DNA of 49,266 nt from Ascidiaceihabitans sp047624005 (GTDB lineage Bacteria; Pseudomonadota; Alphaproteobacteria; Rhodobacterales; Rhodobacteraceae): NCBI GenBank assembly GCA_047624005.1, contig JBLHPE010000012.1, positions 1-49,266 on the forward strand. The letters are read 5' to 3'. Position numbers and translations under genes: made by a program. Under the pieces are notes generated by a model. That model worked only from the letters and a program-made list of their open reading frames with translations. It was not told the origin of the DNA and did not search any database. This document shows positions 32,619-39,181 of the stretch, in pieces. Numbering within the stretch: the first letter of the stretch is position 1; each line of letters begins with the position of its first letter.

Positions 32619-33248
32619 TTATTTTCCGCCATCAAAAACCAATTTGGTGGCTAATCCACCAAAGACGGTTCCAAGAAAAAGGCGGGACCATTTTTGAAAA
32701 GATCGGTTGTTTTTGGACACCATACTTATACTGCCAGCCAGGAAAATAACGGTCAGGTTTACTGCAAAACCGACGGTATTAAGAATAATAGCCAAGACCA
32801 AAATTTGCATTCCAACTGCGCCCGCCGCAGGTTCAATAAACTGTGGAAAGAGAGCCAAGAAAAACAAGGCAACCTTTGGGTTCAGCAGATTGGACATCAT
32901 CCCTTGGCGAAAAATGACCAGCATTGTGCGTTTCGTGTCAGTCCGGCCTTGGACGGAAAAGCTGTCGCTGGCGGTGAACGCTTGCCATGCAAGATAGGCC
33001 AGATAGAGCGCGCCCGCATATCGAACAACCTCGTAGGCATAAGGAACCGCCAGAAACAGTTGTGACAAGCCAAGGGCTAAGGCCAATGCATGTGTGAAGG
33101 AACCTGTCGCGACACCTAGATAAGTAAACAGTCCAGCCAATCGACCTTGCGCCGCACTACGGGCAGCGATTAACAACATGTCCGGTCCGGGGGTGGCTGT
33201 CAGTGCAAGACATGCAAGGCTGAAAAGGACCAGTGTTTGAAAATCCAT
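32619..33248 (-). CDS. LysE/RhtB-family amino-acid exporter
   Basis: This is a 209-residue inner-membrane exporter of the LysE superfamily. The N-terminus has ACLALTATPGPDMLLIAARS, containing the conserved T-P-G-P motif, and GRLAGLFTYLGVATGSFTHA follows. Another conserved block is RQGMMSNLLNPKVALFFLAL. About six hydrophobic helices are visible. It probably exports amino acids or homoserine lactone-like compounds. Substrate prediction within this family is unreliable. It is a stand-alone gene. Confidence 0.92.
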   Translation of the reverse strand: MDFQTLVLFSLACLALTATPGPDMLLIAARSAAQGRLAGLFTYLGVATGSFTHALALALGLSQLFLAVPYAYEVVRYAGALYLAYLAWQAFTASDSFSVQGRTDTKRTMLVIFRQGMMSNLLNPKVALFFLALFPQFIEPAAGAVGMQILVLAIILNTVGFAVNLTVIFLAGSISMVSKNNRSFQKWSRLFLGTVFGGLATKLVFDGGK

Positions 33249-33287
33249 GTTATCTTCCGTTTGACGGTGAGGGGTGCAATCTAAGGC

Positions 33288-34370
33288 TTAAGGTTTCAAA
33301 AATCCCAAATCAGGTTCTGTCAAGCTGGTGATATAACGTGTGCCGTCCATAGCTTCGATCAAGCCAGTCGTCAGTGCGTAGTCCCCTGAAGGCCCTTGCA
33401 GCGTTTCCAAGACATTACCATATTCATCAATCTTAAACACAAAGCCATAACGCTGTGCTGCAGGGCGCATTGTAGCGGGTAAGCGCATGATCAATTTACG
33501 CATAAACGGTTTTTCTGACAATCCATCCGCGACCTCAGAACGGGGGCTGACCAATCCAACCCAAAAAGTCCCGTCAGCATTGCGATTAATATTATCGGGA
33601 AATCCAGGTAGGTTGTCGATGATCACTTCTGGCGGCGTGGTTCCGTCCAAGGCAACCTTCACTATCGAATAGTTCCCAGTCTCAACAACGAGGAAATGCG
33701 TGCCACTGGCCGTCATTGCCAGTCCATTGGCAAAGCTTAAGCTATCCAACACTACTGCCGTTTTCGTCGTTGCCGGATCGTAGCGCAAAACGCGGCCATG
33801 TCCGCCATGTTCCATCAGGTCAAGGAATGACCCGGCCAATGTACCGCCGGACTTTTCGGCCCCAAACTTTACCGATGCATCGGTAAAGTAAACAGATCCA
33901 TCCGGCGCAATATCAACATCGTCGGCGTAAGTGATCGGGCTGTTACCATCGACAGTATCTGCCAAAACCGTAACTGATCCATCTGGTGTAATAGCCAAAA
34001 GCCCACGATAGGCATCGGCCACATACAAGGTCCCGTTGCCCCCGAATTCGACACCAAGGGGACGGCCACCCGTAACCGCAAATTTGGAAACGTCGCCAGA
34101 GTTGGGATCAAATGTAACCACAGCCCCTTCATGTGTGGCGATATAAAGTAATCCATCGGGCCCAAAAGCGGCATCCTCCGGCCCAGTAAAGCCATTTAAG
34201 GGGGCGCGTTCGATATTTTTAAGTCGATCATTGGATGCAAATGCCCCGATATAGCCCTGGTTTTTAGGTGCGGACCACGCGATTGGATCAATCGGGACCG
34301 GCCAAAAAACCAAATAGGCCGACAGCAGCAAAACCGACAAACAGAAGGCGGTTAGAATATGTTTGATCAT
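33288..34370 (-). CDS. Strictosidine-synthase/SMP-30-like beta-propeller protein
   Basis: This is a 360-residue protein with an N-terminal hydrophobic helix (residues 5-27) that should anchor or export it. It is followed by a six-bladed beta-propeller of the strictosidine-synthase-like/SMP-30 type. Repeating blade signatures are AAFGPDGLLYIATHEG, NGTLYVADAYRGLLAI and VDIAPDGSVYFTDASVKF. The ATG at 34370 follows GGGAGG at 10 bp. True strictosidine synthesis is not expected in bacteria. Family members include lactonases and esterases. The intergenic region upstream carries several palindromes. Confidence 0.85.
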   Translation of the reverse strand: MIKHILTAFCLSVLLLSAYLVFWPVPIDPIAWSAPKNQGYIGAFASNDRLKNIERAPLNGFTGPEDAAFGPDGLLYIATHEGAVVTFDPNSGDVSKFAVTGGRPLGVEFGGNGTLYVADAYRGLLAITPDGSVTVLADTVDGNSPITYADDVDIAPDGSVYFTDASVKFGAEKSGGTLAGSFLDLMEHGGHGRVLRYDPATTKTAVVLDSLSFANGLAMTASGTHFLVVETGNYSIVKVALDGTTPPEVIIDNLPGFPDNINRNADGTFWVGLVSPRSEVADGLSEKPFMRKLIMRLPATMRPAAQRYGFVFKIDEYGNVLETLQGPSGDYALTTGLIEAMDGTRYITSLTEPDLGFLKP

Positions 34371-34694
34371 GCCGCTATGGCCTCCCTTTGAAACTGTGTA
34401 GCGATGCAATCTTTAGAAACCGTAAAGACGACCCGCTGGCTTAGTTTTGATCATGTTACTTATTCAAAAGTTAATGTGGCAAAGAAAAGGTTAACACAGT
34501 TGTACTCTAAACAAAGAGTAAATCTGCTTTAGGCACCCCAATCGTACAATTTGAACGGTGAAGCGCAGAAACTGTAACCAATCGATACATTTGCAGCATT
34601 TTTGGCCGATCAAAATGTACAAATTTGAGCTCCATTTTGTACAAAATATAGGCTACCCAGAACCGAACGACGAATTAACCGGAGCGTTCGTTGT
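34371..34694. other. Palindrome-rich non-coding stretch between trmD and the propeller gene
   Basis: No gene is seen in these 324 bases. They hold TACTCT/AGAGTA (34503-34520), two TGTACA-centred sites (described separately) and a 10-bp hairpin GAACGACGAA/TTCGTTGTTC (34665-34696, one wobble) that overlaps the trmD stop and may act in termination. The region is AT-rich compared with its neighbours. Confidence 0.6.
34616..34643. promoter_or_regulatory. Two TGTACA-centred operator-like sites two helical turns apart
   Basis: TGTACA occurs at 34616-34621 and 34638-34643, exactly 22 bp apart. The second is embedded in the perfect 14-bp palindrome ATTTTGTACAAAAT (34634-34647). They lie about 250 bp upstream of the minus-strand propeller gene and 50-80 bp downstream of trmD. 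Paired palindromes on one face of the helix suggest cooperative repressor binding, but the regulator is unknown. Confidence 0.4.
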
Positions 34695-35486
34695 TCACTT
34701 TTGAGCCGGACGTTTGGCCCATAGATCTGGGCGGCGCACCTTGGTGATTTCTTCTGACATTTCTCGACGCCACGCTTCGATTTTAGCGTGGTTGCCAGAC
34801 ATCAAAACGTCGGGAATCTTATGGCCTAACCACTCTGCTGGCTTGGTATATTGTGGGTGCTCCAGAAGGCCATTTGCGTGACTTTCCTCAACCGCGCTTT
34901 GAGCATTTCCCAACACACCTGGGAGCAGCCGGACCGTCGCATCGATCATCGCTTGAGCTGCAATTTCACCGCCCGTCATCACAAAGTCACCTACGGAAAT
35001 TTCAGTTATTCCATAGTGTTGCATGACCCTTTCATCGACACCCTCAAAACGACCGCACAGAATTGTCACGCCATCGCACCCCGCCCAATCCCGCGCCATA
35101 GCTTGGTCAAACCGTCGTCCACGTGGGGACATATAAACTAACGGAACGCGACCCTTTGCCTGCGCCTGAACTGCTTCAATCGCGGGGCCAATCACATCTG
35201 CACGCAAGACCATGCCCGCGCCACCACCTGCTGGCGTGTCATCCACATTGCGATGTTTGGTCAGCCCATAATCACGCAGATCGTGGGTGTGTAGTTGCCA
35301 TTTACCATCTTTCAACGCGCGACCTGTCAGGCTTTCTCCTAAAACACCGGGAAAAGCGTTTGGAAACAACGTCATAATACGCGCCTGCCAGACGCCTGCC
35401 AGTTCCTCATCGCCGTCCATAAGTGAACGTGGGATGGCTGTTGGACGAATGGATTTTCGTCCGTAAGATTTTGGTTTGTCGGACAT
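34695..35486 (-). CDS. trmD: tRNA (guanine37-N1)-methyltransferase TrmD
   Basis: This is a 263-residue SPOUT-fold enzyme that makes m1G37 in tRNAs and prevents +1 frameshifting. The trefoil-knot motifs are intact: YMSPRGRRFDQAMARDWAG, ILCGRFEGVDERVMQHY, EISVGDFVMTGGEIAAQAMI and RLLPGVLGN. Compared with E. coli it has about 35 extra N-terminal residues before MTLFPNAFPG. The ATG at 35486 has GCAGAGG 9 bp upstream. A second ATG at 35420 has no such site. The first 80 bp overlap the 3' end of the upstream sulfotransferase-like gene in another frame. Confidence 0.97.
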   Translation of the reverse strand: MSDKPKSYGRKSIRPTAIPRSLMDGDEELAGVWQARIMTLFPNAFPGVLGESLTGRALKDGKWQLHTHDLRDYGLTKHRNVDDTPAGGGAGMVLRADVIGPAIEAVQAQAKGRVPLVYMSPRGRRFDQAMARDWAGCDGVTILCGRFEGVDERVMQHYGITEISVGDFVMTGGEIAAQAMIDATVRLLPGVLGNAQSAVEESHANGLLEHPQYTKPAEWLGHKIPDVLMSGNHAKIEAWRREMSEEITKVRRPDLWAKRPAQK

Positions 35487-36270
35487 TTTTGTTAGCCTCT
35501 GCCAAAATTAAATGCTTGGCTGCTTTGCGTTCATCACGATCTGCATATGCACGGTTTGCATCCAATAAGGCAAGTAAAACAGCATCGTTCATGCGTTGGT
35601 TTTTTGCAGGTTGCGGGATGATCTTTTTGCGCAAGTCAGTAGATATATCGCATAGGTCCAACAGTGGATCGGCAGGCCCAAGGGGGAGATCGCCACAGCT
35701 CTCTAAAGACGTATCGTAGACATCTGCCTGTATGGTTCTCCTTGTTGTCGAAATAATTTTTCCGAAATCCACAGCCTGTCCATAAACCTTTACGAAAGCG
35801 ACGTAATCCAGTGTCATCGAAGATGATTTCACATGTTCCCAATAGGCGCTTCGCAACCAAGCGTCGGGATCACGTGTCGAGAAATAAATCGCTTGTTCAG
35901 CCTTCGGAAATCGCGCCGAAATTTCCTCAGAAAATCGCTGTAATAATATGGGTGCGGCACCGTAATCCTTTAGTCGGTCACGTCCGGGCAAATGACCTGA
36001 AAGCTCCTCGGCCGAGATCACAAGAACCCGCCGGGGCATCAAAGCTAAGCCATCCAGAACGGCACCGAATCTCCGTGTCGCTTTGGCCAAAGTAAATGGA
36101 TCGCGCCACGTCGAATAGCCCCGCGTCGCGTGCATCAAACCCTTCATTTGCCCTTTTAGCCGCATGGCCAATTCTGGCTTTAAGATAGCTCTATTCGCAC
36201 GCAATACTTGTTGCACAGATGAGGTGCCTGTTTTGTGAAATCCAGCATGTAGGATAATCCGACGAGGCAT
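35407..36270 (-). CDS. Sulfotransferase-like protein, copy B, overlapping trmD
   Basis: This 287-residue protein has the sulfotransferase P-loop-like PAPS-binding element IILHAGFHKTGTSSVQ (Lys13, Thr14, Ser17/18) and a 3'-phosphate-binding-like segment AIYFSTRDPDAWLRSAYWE with an Arg and a Ser. The ATG at 36270 shares one base with the upstream paralog's stop (TGATG). The C-terminus reads 80 bp into trmD in another frame, so its last about 26 residues (from the NVRQTKIL region) are encoded by DNA that also encodes the TrmD start. Acceptor unknown; polysaccharide or lipid sulfation are possibilities. Paralogous to the upstream gene. Confidence 0.82.
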   Translation of the reverse strand: MPRRIILHAGFHKTGTSSVQQVLRANRAILKPELAMRLKGQMKGLMHATRGYSTWRDPFTLAKATRRFGAVLDGLALMPRRVLVISAEELSGHLPGRDRLKDYGAAPILLQRFSEEISARFPKAEQAIYFSTRDPDAWLRSAYWEHVKSSSMTLDYVAFVKVYGQAVDFGKIISTTRRTIQADVYDTSLESCGDLPLGPADPLLDLCDISTDLRKKIIPQPAKNQRMNDAVLLALLDANRAYADRDERKAAKHLILAEANKNVRQTKILRTKIHSSNSHPTFTYGRR

Positions 36271-37052
36271 CAAAACACCTGTTGATTGAGCGCGCGTTTG
36301 GCCGTTTTTAGATCGCTGTCAGAAAGAGCAGAACGGTTCAATTCCAGCAACTTGTCTATCTTAGCTTGCGGCGGTGCAACATTGGCCGGCGGTAGTATTC
36401 TCAATTGATCTCTGATCGATTGGGATACCGTCAAATGGTCTAGAAGTGGTGAAAGAGGCCCCAATCTCTGTGTTGCTGAATCCTCCAAAGCGGATGACAC
36501 TACTACAGCATGAGGCACTGATTGTTGTACGTTTTCGATCACCTTGCTGAGTTGTGCCGAGGCCTTGTGAGAGTTCGCATAATCTTGGGCAGATTGTGTG
36601 ATCCGTGTGGCCCGGAGATGTTGAACATAGCAGCTGTTTAACCAAGTCTTCTCAGCACGTGTACCAAAGAAAAATGAAACCTCAGCGTCGGGGAAAACTT
36701 CTGCCGCAGCCCCGTAAATAGCGCTTAAGATCTTCGGGGCAGCAGCGTAGGATACAAGGCCCCTGCGGCCTGGCATATGGCCTGATAGGTCCTCCGAAGT
36801 TAGCAGCAATGTGCCGCTGAAATCAGGAAATTTTTGTAATGTTTCGGCGGTTTCAAACAGAACCATGCCTAGGTCCCATGCGCTTTTACTAACAGAGTAT
36901 GCGCGCGCAGCCTCGCATAAACCTACCATGCCATCACGTGAAACGACGCGAATGTCATTTCGTAGTAACAGTCTGTTTTGACGAAGTGTTTTTTGGATCG
37001 AGGTCGTGCCAGTCTTATGAAAACCAGCATGAATTACGATCCGTTTTGGCAT
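36270..37052 (-). CDS. Sulfotransferase-like protein, copy A
   Basis: This 260-residue paralog of the following gene begins MPKRIVIHAGFHKTGTTSIQ, the same PAPS-binding element. It shares LSGHMPGRRGLVSYAAAPKI with LSGHLPGRDRLKDYGAAPIL of copy B. The 3'-phosphate-binding-like segment reads VSFFFGTRAEKTWLNSCYVQ, with the Arg kept but the Ser pattern weaker. The ATG lies 1 bp after the rimM stop and its stop overlaps copy B, so the pair is transcribed inside the ribosome-assembly operon. The remaining chain is divergent, suggesting an old duplication. Confidence 0.82.
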   Translation of the reverse strand: MPKRIVIHAGFHKTGTTSIQKTLRQNRLLLRNDIRVVSRDGMVGLCEAARAYSVSKSAWDLGMVLFETAETLQKFPDFSGTLLLTSEDLSGHMPGRRGLVSYAAAPKILSAIYGAAAEVFPDAEVSFFFGTRAEKTWLNSCYVQHLRATRITQSAQDYANSHKASAQLSKVIENVQQSVPHAVVVSSALEDSATQRLGPLSPLLDHLTVSQSIRDQLRILPPANVAPPQAKIDKLLELNRSALSDSDLKTAKRALNQQVF

Positions 37053-37053
37053 G

Positions 37054-37560
37054 TTAGAACAGGCCGTCAGGCGGATCAGCGATGATGCGGCCTGTGTCCA
37101 AATCAACTGTTGGGATGACTGCTAACGAAAAAGGCACCAAAACGGTCGCCGAACTGTTTGGGAGTTGGACTTCAATCAGATCACCTGCGCCATGGTTTTG
37201 CACCGAATGGACTTTACCCAGAATTGCGCCACCGGTGTCCAATACCTGCAAACCCTTCAAGTCTGAGTGGTAATACTCGTCGTTTGGTAGGCTGGGCAAC
37301 TGATCGCGCCGTGCGTAAAGTTGAACGCCTTTGAGGGCGTCTGCTTGTTCTTTGGTTGCGACATCAGGAATGCGTATAGCGAAGCCACCTTTGACGGGAC
37401 GCACGATTGCGATCGTGAACGAACCGGTGCCATCTTCACGGGTCAGTGGACTATACGTTTCGATGTCGTCGGCCATCGCGCAAAAGCTTTTGATGCGCAA
37501 TTCGCCGTGTACGCCGTATGAACCACCAATGCTGCCAACACAGATTAGATCATCGCTCAT
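37054..37560 (-). CDS. rimM: 16S rRNA processing/30S maturation factor RimM
   Basis: This is a 168-residue factor that binds S19 and helps assemble the 30S head. The N-terminal barrel motif ICVGSIGGSYGVHGELRIKS and the PRC-barrel half (DEYYHSDLKGLQVLDTGG, VHSVQNHGAGDLIEVQL and the ending LDTGRIIADPPDGLF) are diagnostic. The ATG at 37560 follows AAGGA and overlaps the stop of the small upstream gene (ATGA). Its usual partner trmD is separated from it here by two sulfotransferase-like genes. Confidence 0.97.
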   Translation of the reverse strand: MSDDLICVGSIGGSYGVHGELRIKSFCAMADDIETYSPLTREDGTGSFTIAIVRPVKGGFAIRIPDVATKEQADALKGVQLYARRDQLPSLPNDEYYHSDLKGLQVLDTGGAILGKVHSVQNHGAGDLIEVQLPNSSATVLVPFSLAVIPTVDLDTGRIIADPPDGLF

Positions 37561-37700
37561 TTTGGTATTCCTTTGCAAAGGCCCGCATCCATTTCACCGC
37601 CCAGTGTGGCACAGCGTTCAGAGGTTTGGCTACGCTCATAAAACTGTCCTGCGACAAATGCGAGTAGAACAAATATTATGAGACGGATCAACTTGAACAT
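37557..37700 (-). CDS. Small single-pass membrane peptide, 47 residues
   Basis: The sequence starts MFKLIRLIIFVLLAFVAGQF, continues with YERSQTSERCATLGG and ends CKGIPK. One hydrophobic helix (residues 4-19) is followed by a short extracytoplasmic tail with two cysteines that could form a disulfide. GAGG precedes the ATG, 7 bp after the bluB stop. The TGA overlaps the rimM ATG (ATGA), so translation of rimM is probably coupled. I recall similar short Cys-pair peptides in other Rhodobacteraceae. It is below usual gene-caller length limits. Function unknown. Confidence 0.75.
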   Translation of the reverse strand: MFKLIRLIIFVLLAFVAGQFYERSQTSERCATLGGEMDAGLCKGIPK

Positions 37701-37707
37701 TACGACC

Positions 37708-38337
37708 TCAGCGGGTTTCGATTGGAAGGGCGTCGCGGCGGGTTTCCCAGCCTGCGGTTTCTAATTCGGGGGTGGTCGAGTTGGCTTTGGGCCATCCGAT
37801 ACACAGGTACGCGATAAGGGACCAGTCCGTTGGGACGTCTAGATCGGCGCATAGCTTTGGAGCATCAAGGATGGAAACCCAGCCCATGCCCAGCCCGTGT
37901 GATCTGGCGTGCAACCACATAAGATTTATTGCACCAACAACGGAATAGCGCCGCATTTCGGGCATGGTTGTTGCGCCCAGTCCAGACCCTTTGGTGGTGC
38001 TATCATCGCAAAATATGGCAATATGTTCAGGGGCTTCTGACATTCCAGATAGTTTGAGGCCAGAGTATAACGCCGCCTTTTCACCGTCATACCCATCAAG
38101 GGCAGCAGTGTTGGCTGTTTGGTAATTTTGGATGGCTTTTTGGCGAAGGTCGGGTGAAATGACCCGCACAATGCGCCAAGGTTCCGAAAGCCCAACGGAA
38201 GGTGCAAGGCGGAAGGTGTCGAGGCATTGCATCAGCAACGCCTCGTCCACGGGATCGCTGCGGAAGCGGCGCACGTCGCGCCGCCACCGCATCAGTTGCG
38301 ACAGATCGGATCGGAAGCTGTCCGAGAACGCTTCCAT
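37708..38337 (-). CDS. bluB: 5,6-dimethylbenzimidazole synthase BluB
   Basis: This 209-residue flavin-destructase of the nitroreductase fold turns reduced FMN and O2 into 5,6-dimethylbenzimidazole, the lower ligand of cobalamin. BluB-specific blocks are RRDVRRFRSDPVDEALLMQC, RLAPSVGLSEPWRIVRV, TTMPEMRRYSVVGAINLMWL and GLGMGWVSILDAPKLC. It is unusual to see it between rpsP and rimM: no other cobalamin gene is nearby, and the gene starts 8 bp after the rpsP stop. It is therefore likely expressed with ribosomal genes. Confidence 0.93.
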   Translation of the reverse strand: MEAFSDSFRSDLSQLMRWRRDVRRFRSDPVDEALLMQCLDTFRLAPSVGLSEPWRIVRVISPDLRQKAIQNYQTANTAALDGYDGEKAALYSGLKLSGMSEAPEHIAIFCDDSTTKGSGLGATTMPEMRRYSVVGAINLMWLHARSHGLGMGWVSILDAPKLCADLDVPTDWSLIAYLCIGWPKANSTTPELETAGWETRRDALPIETR

Positions 38338-38345
38338 TTCCAGCC

Positions 38346-38759
38346 TTATTCTGCTGCTGCTTCGTCGGCAGGTGCTTCTTCTGCTGGCGCTTCAACTGGG
38401 GCTGCTGCGGCTTCGGCTGCTGCTGCGGCTTTTGTTGCTTTTTCTTCTGCGCGATCGACAGCTTTCTTGTGCGGTGCACCCTTCTTAGGGTTGTTACGCT
38501 CTGTCTTTTCACGAACGCCAGCTGCTTCGAGCATACGTGCGATACGGTCTGTTGGCTGTGCGCCTTGACCCAACCAGTACTGAACACGTTCCATGTTCAT
38601 TTTCACGCGCTCTTCGCTGTCTTTCGCCAAAAGTGGGTTGTACGTACCCAATTTTTCGATGAAGCGACCATCGCGTGGCATACGGCTGTCGGCAGCTACG
38701 ATACGGTAAAATGGACGTTTCTTAGAACCACCACGGGCAAGACGGATTTTCATAGACAT
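38346..38759 (-). CDS. rpsP: 30S ribosomal protein S16 with long Ala/Glu-rich tail
   Basis: The first about 85 residues are a normal S16 (KIRLARGGSKKRPFYRIVAA, GRFIEKLGTYNPL, RVQYWLGQGAQPTDRIARML). The remaining about 50 residues form an extension: first basic (NNPKKGAPHKKAVDR), then Ala/Glu/Pro repeats such as EAPAEEAPADEAAAE. The total of 137 residues compares with about 82 in E. coli. AAGGA lies 10 bp upstream of the ATG. The tail is probably disordered and solvent-exposed. It follows aroQ and precedes bluB on the same strand. Confidence 0.96.
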   Translation of the reverse strand: MSMKIRLARGGSKKRPFYRIVAADSRMPRDGRFIEKLGTYNPLLAKDSEERVKMNMERVQYWLGQGAQPTDRIARMLEAAGVREKTERNNPKKGAPHKKAVDRAEEKATKAAAAAEAAAAPVEAPAEEAPADEAAAE

Positions 38760-38789
38760 AGTATTGATTTCCTTAGGTTTATTCGAATT

Positions 38790-39086
38790 CTATTCTTGGT
38801 GTTTTTTATGATGCTGAATGACTTCAGCGATGATGAAGTTGAGTAACTCCTTGGCGAAATCGGGGTCCAAATCGGCCCGGTTTGCCAAATCTTCTAGCCG
38901 TGCGATCTGGGATGCCTCGCGGGCGGGATCGGACGGGGGAAGGTCGTGTTCGGCTTTGAGTATGCCGACGGCCTGTGTGTGTTTAAACCGCTCACCGAGG
39001 GTATAGATCATAATCGCATCAAGGCGATCAATGCTTTCACGGTGGCCTTTTAGGACCTCGGCAGCGCGGGTGACGGCGTCAGACAT
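38790..39086 (-). CDS. Chorismate mutase, AroQ class
   Basis: This 98-residue helical protein has the AroQ pattern: an N-terminal helix with L-K-G-H-R-E-S-I-D-R-L-D (catalytic Arg and Asp), then ERFKHTQAVGILKAEHDLPP with the active-site Lys, and FAKELLNFIIAEVIQHHKKH with the C-terminal helix. It would convert chorismate to prephenate for Phe/Tyr synthesis. It lies between ffh and rpsP, a placement I recall from other Rhodobacterales. It is 30 bp from rpsP. Confidence 0.88.
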   Translation of the reverse strand: MSDAVTRAAEVLKGHRESIDRLDAIMIYTLGERFKHTQAVGILKAEHDLPPSDPAREASQIARLEDLANRADLDPDFAKELLNFIIAEVIQHHKKHQE

Positions 39087-39112
39087 AACGGCCTCCGAAC
39101 ACTGAAAAACGG

Positions 39113-39156
39113 ACGTCGGTATTACGTCGGTACAACGTCGGTATTGCGTAGGTTGA
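39113..39156. repeat. 11-bp tandem repeat between ffh and aroQ
   Basis: Three copies of ACGTCGGTAYW (39113-39123, 39124-39134, 39135-39145) are followed by a decayed copy GCGTAGGTTGA (39146-39156). The first and third are identical and the second differs at two bases. The period equals one helical turn. It sits in the 95-bp gap between two co-directional genes. It could be a slippage-prone repeat or a protein/RNA element. Confidence 0.85.
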
Positions 39157-39181
39157 TGAGACAGATGTGAAAATCATGGCG

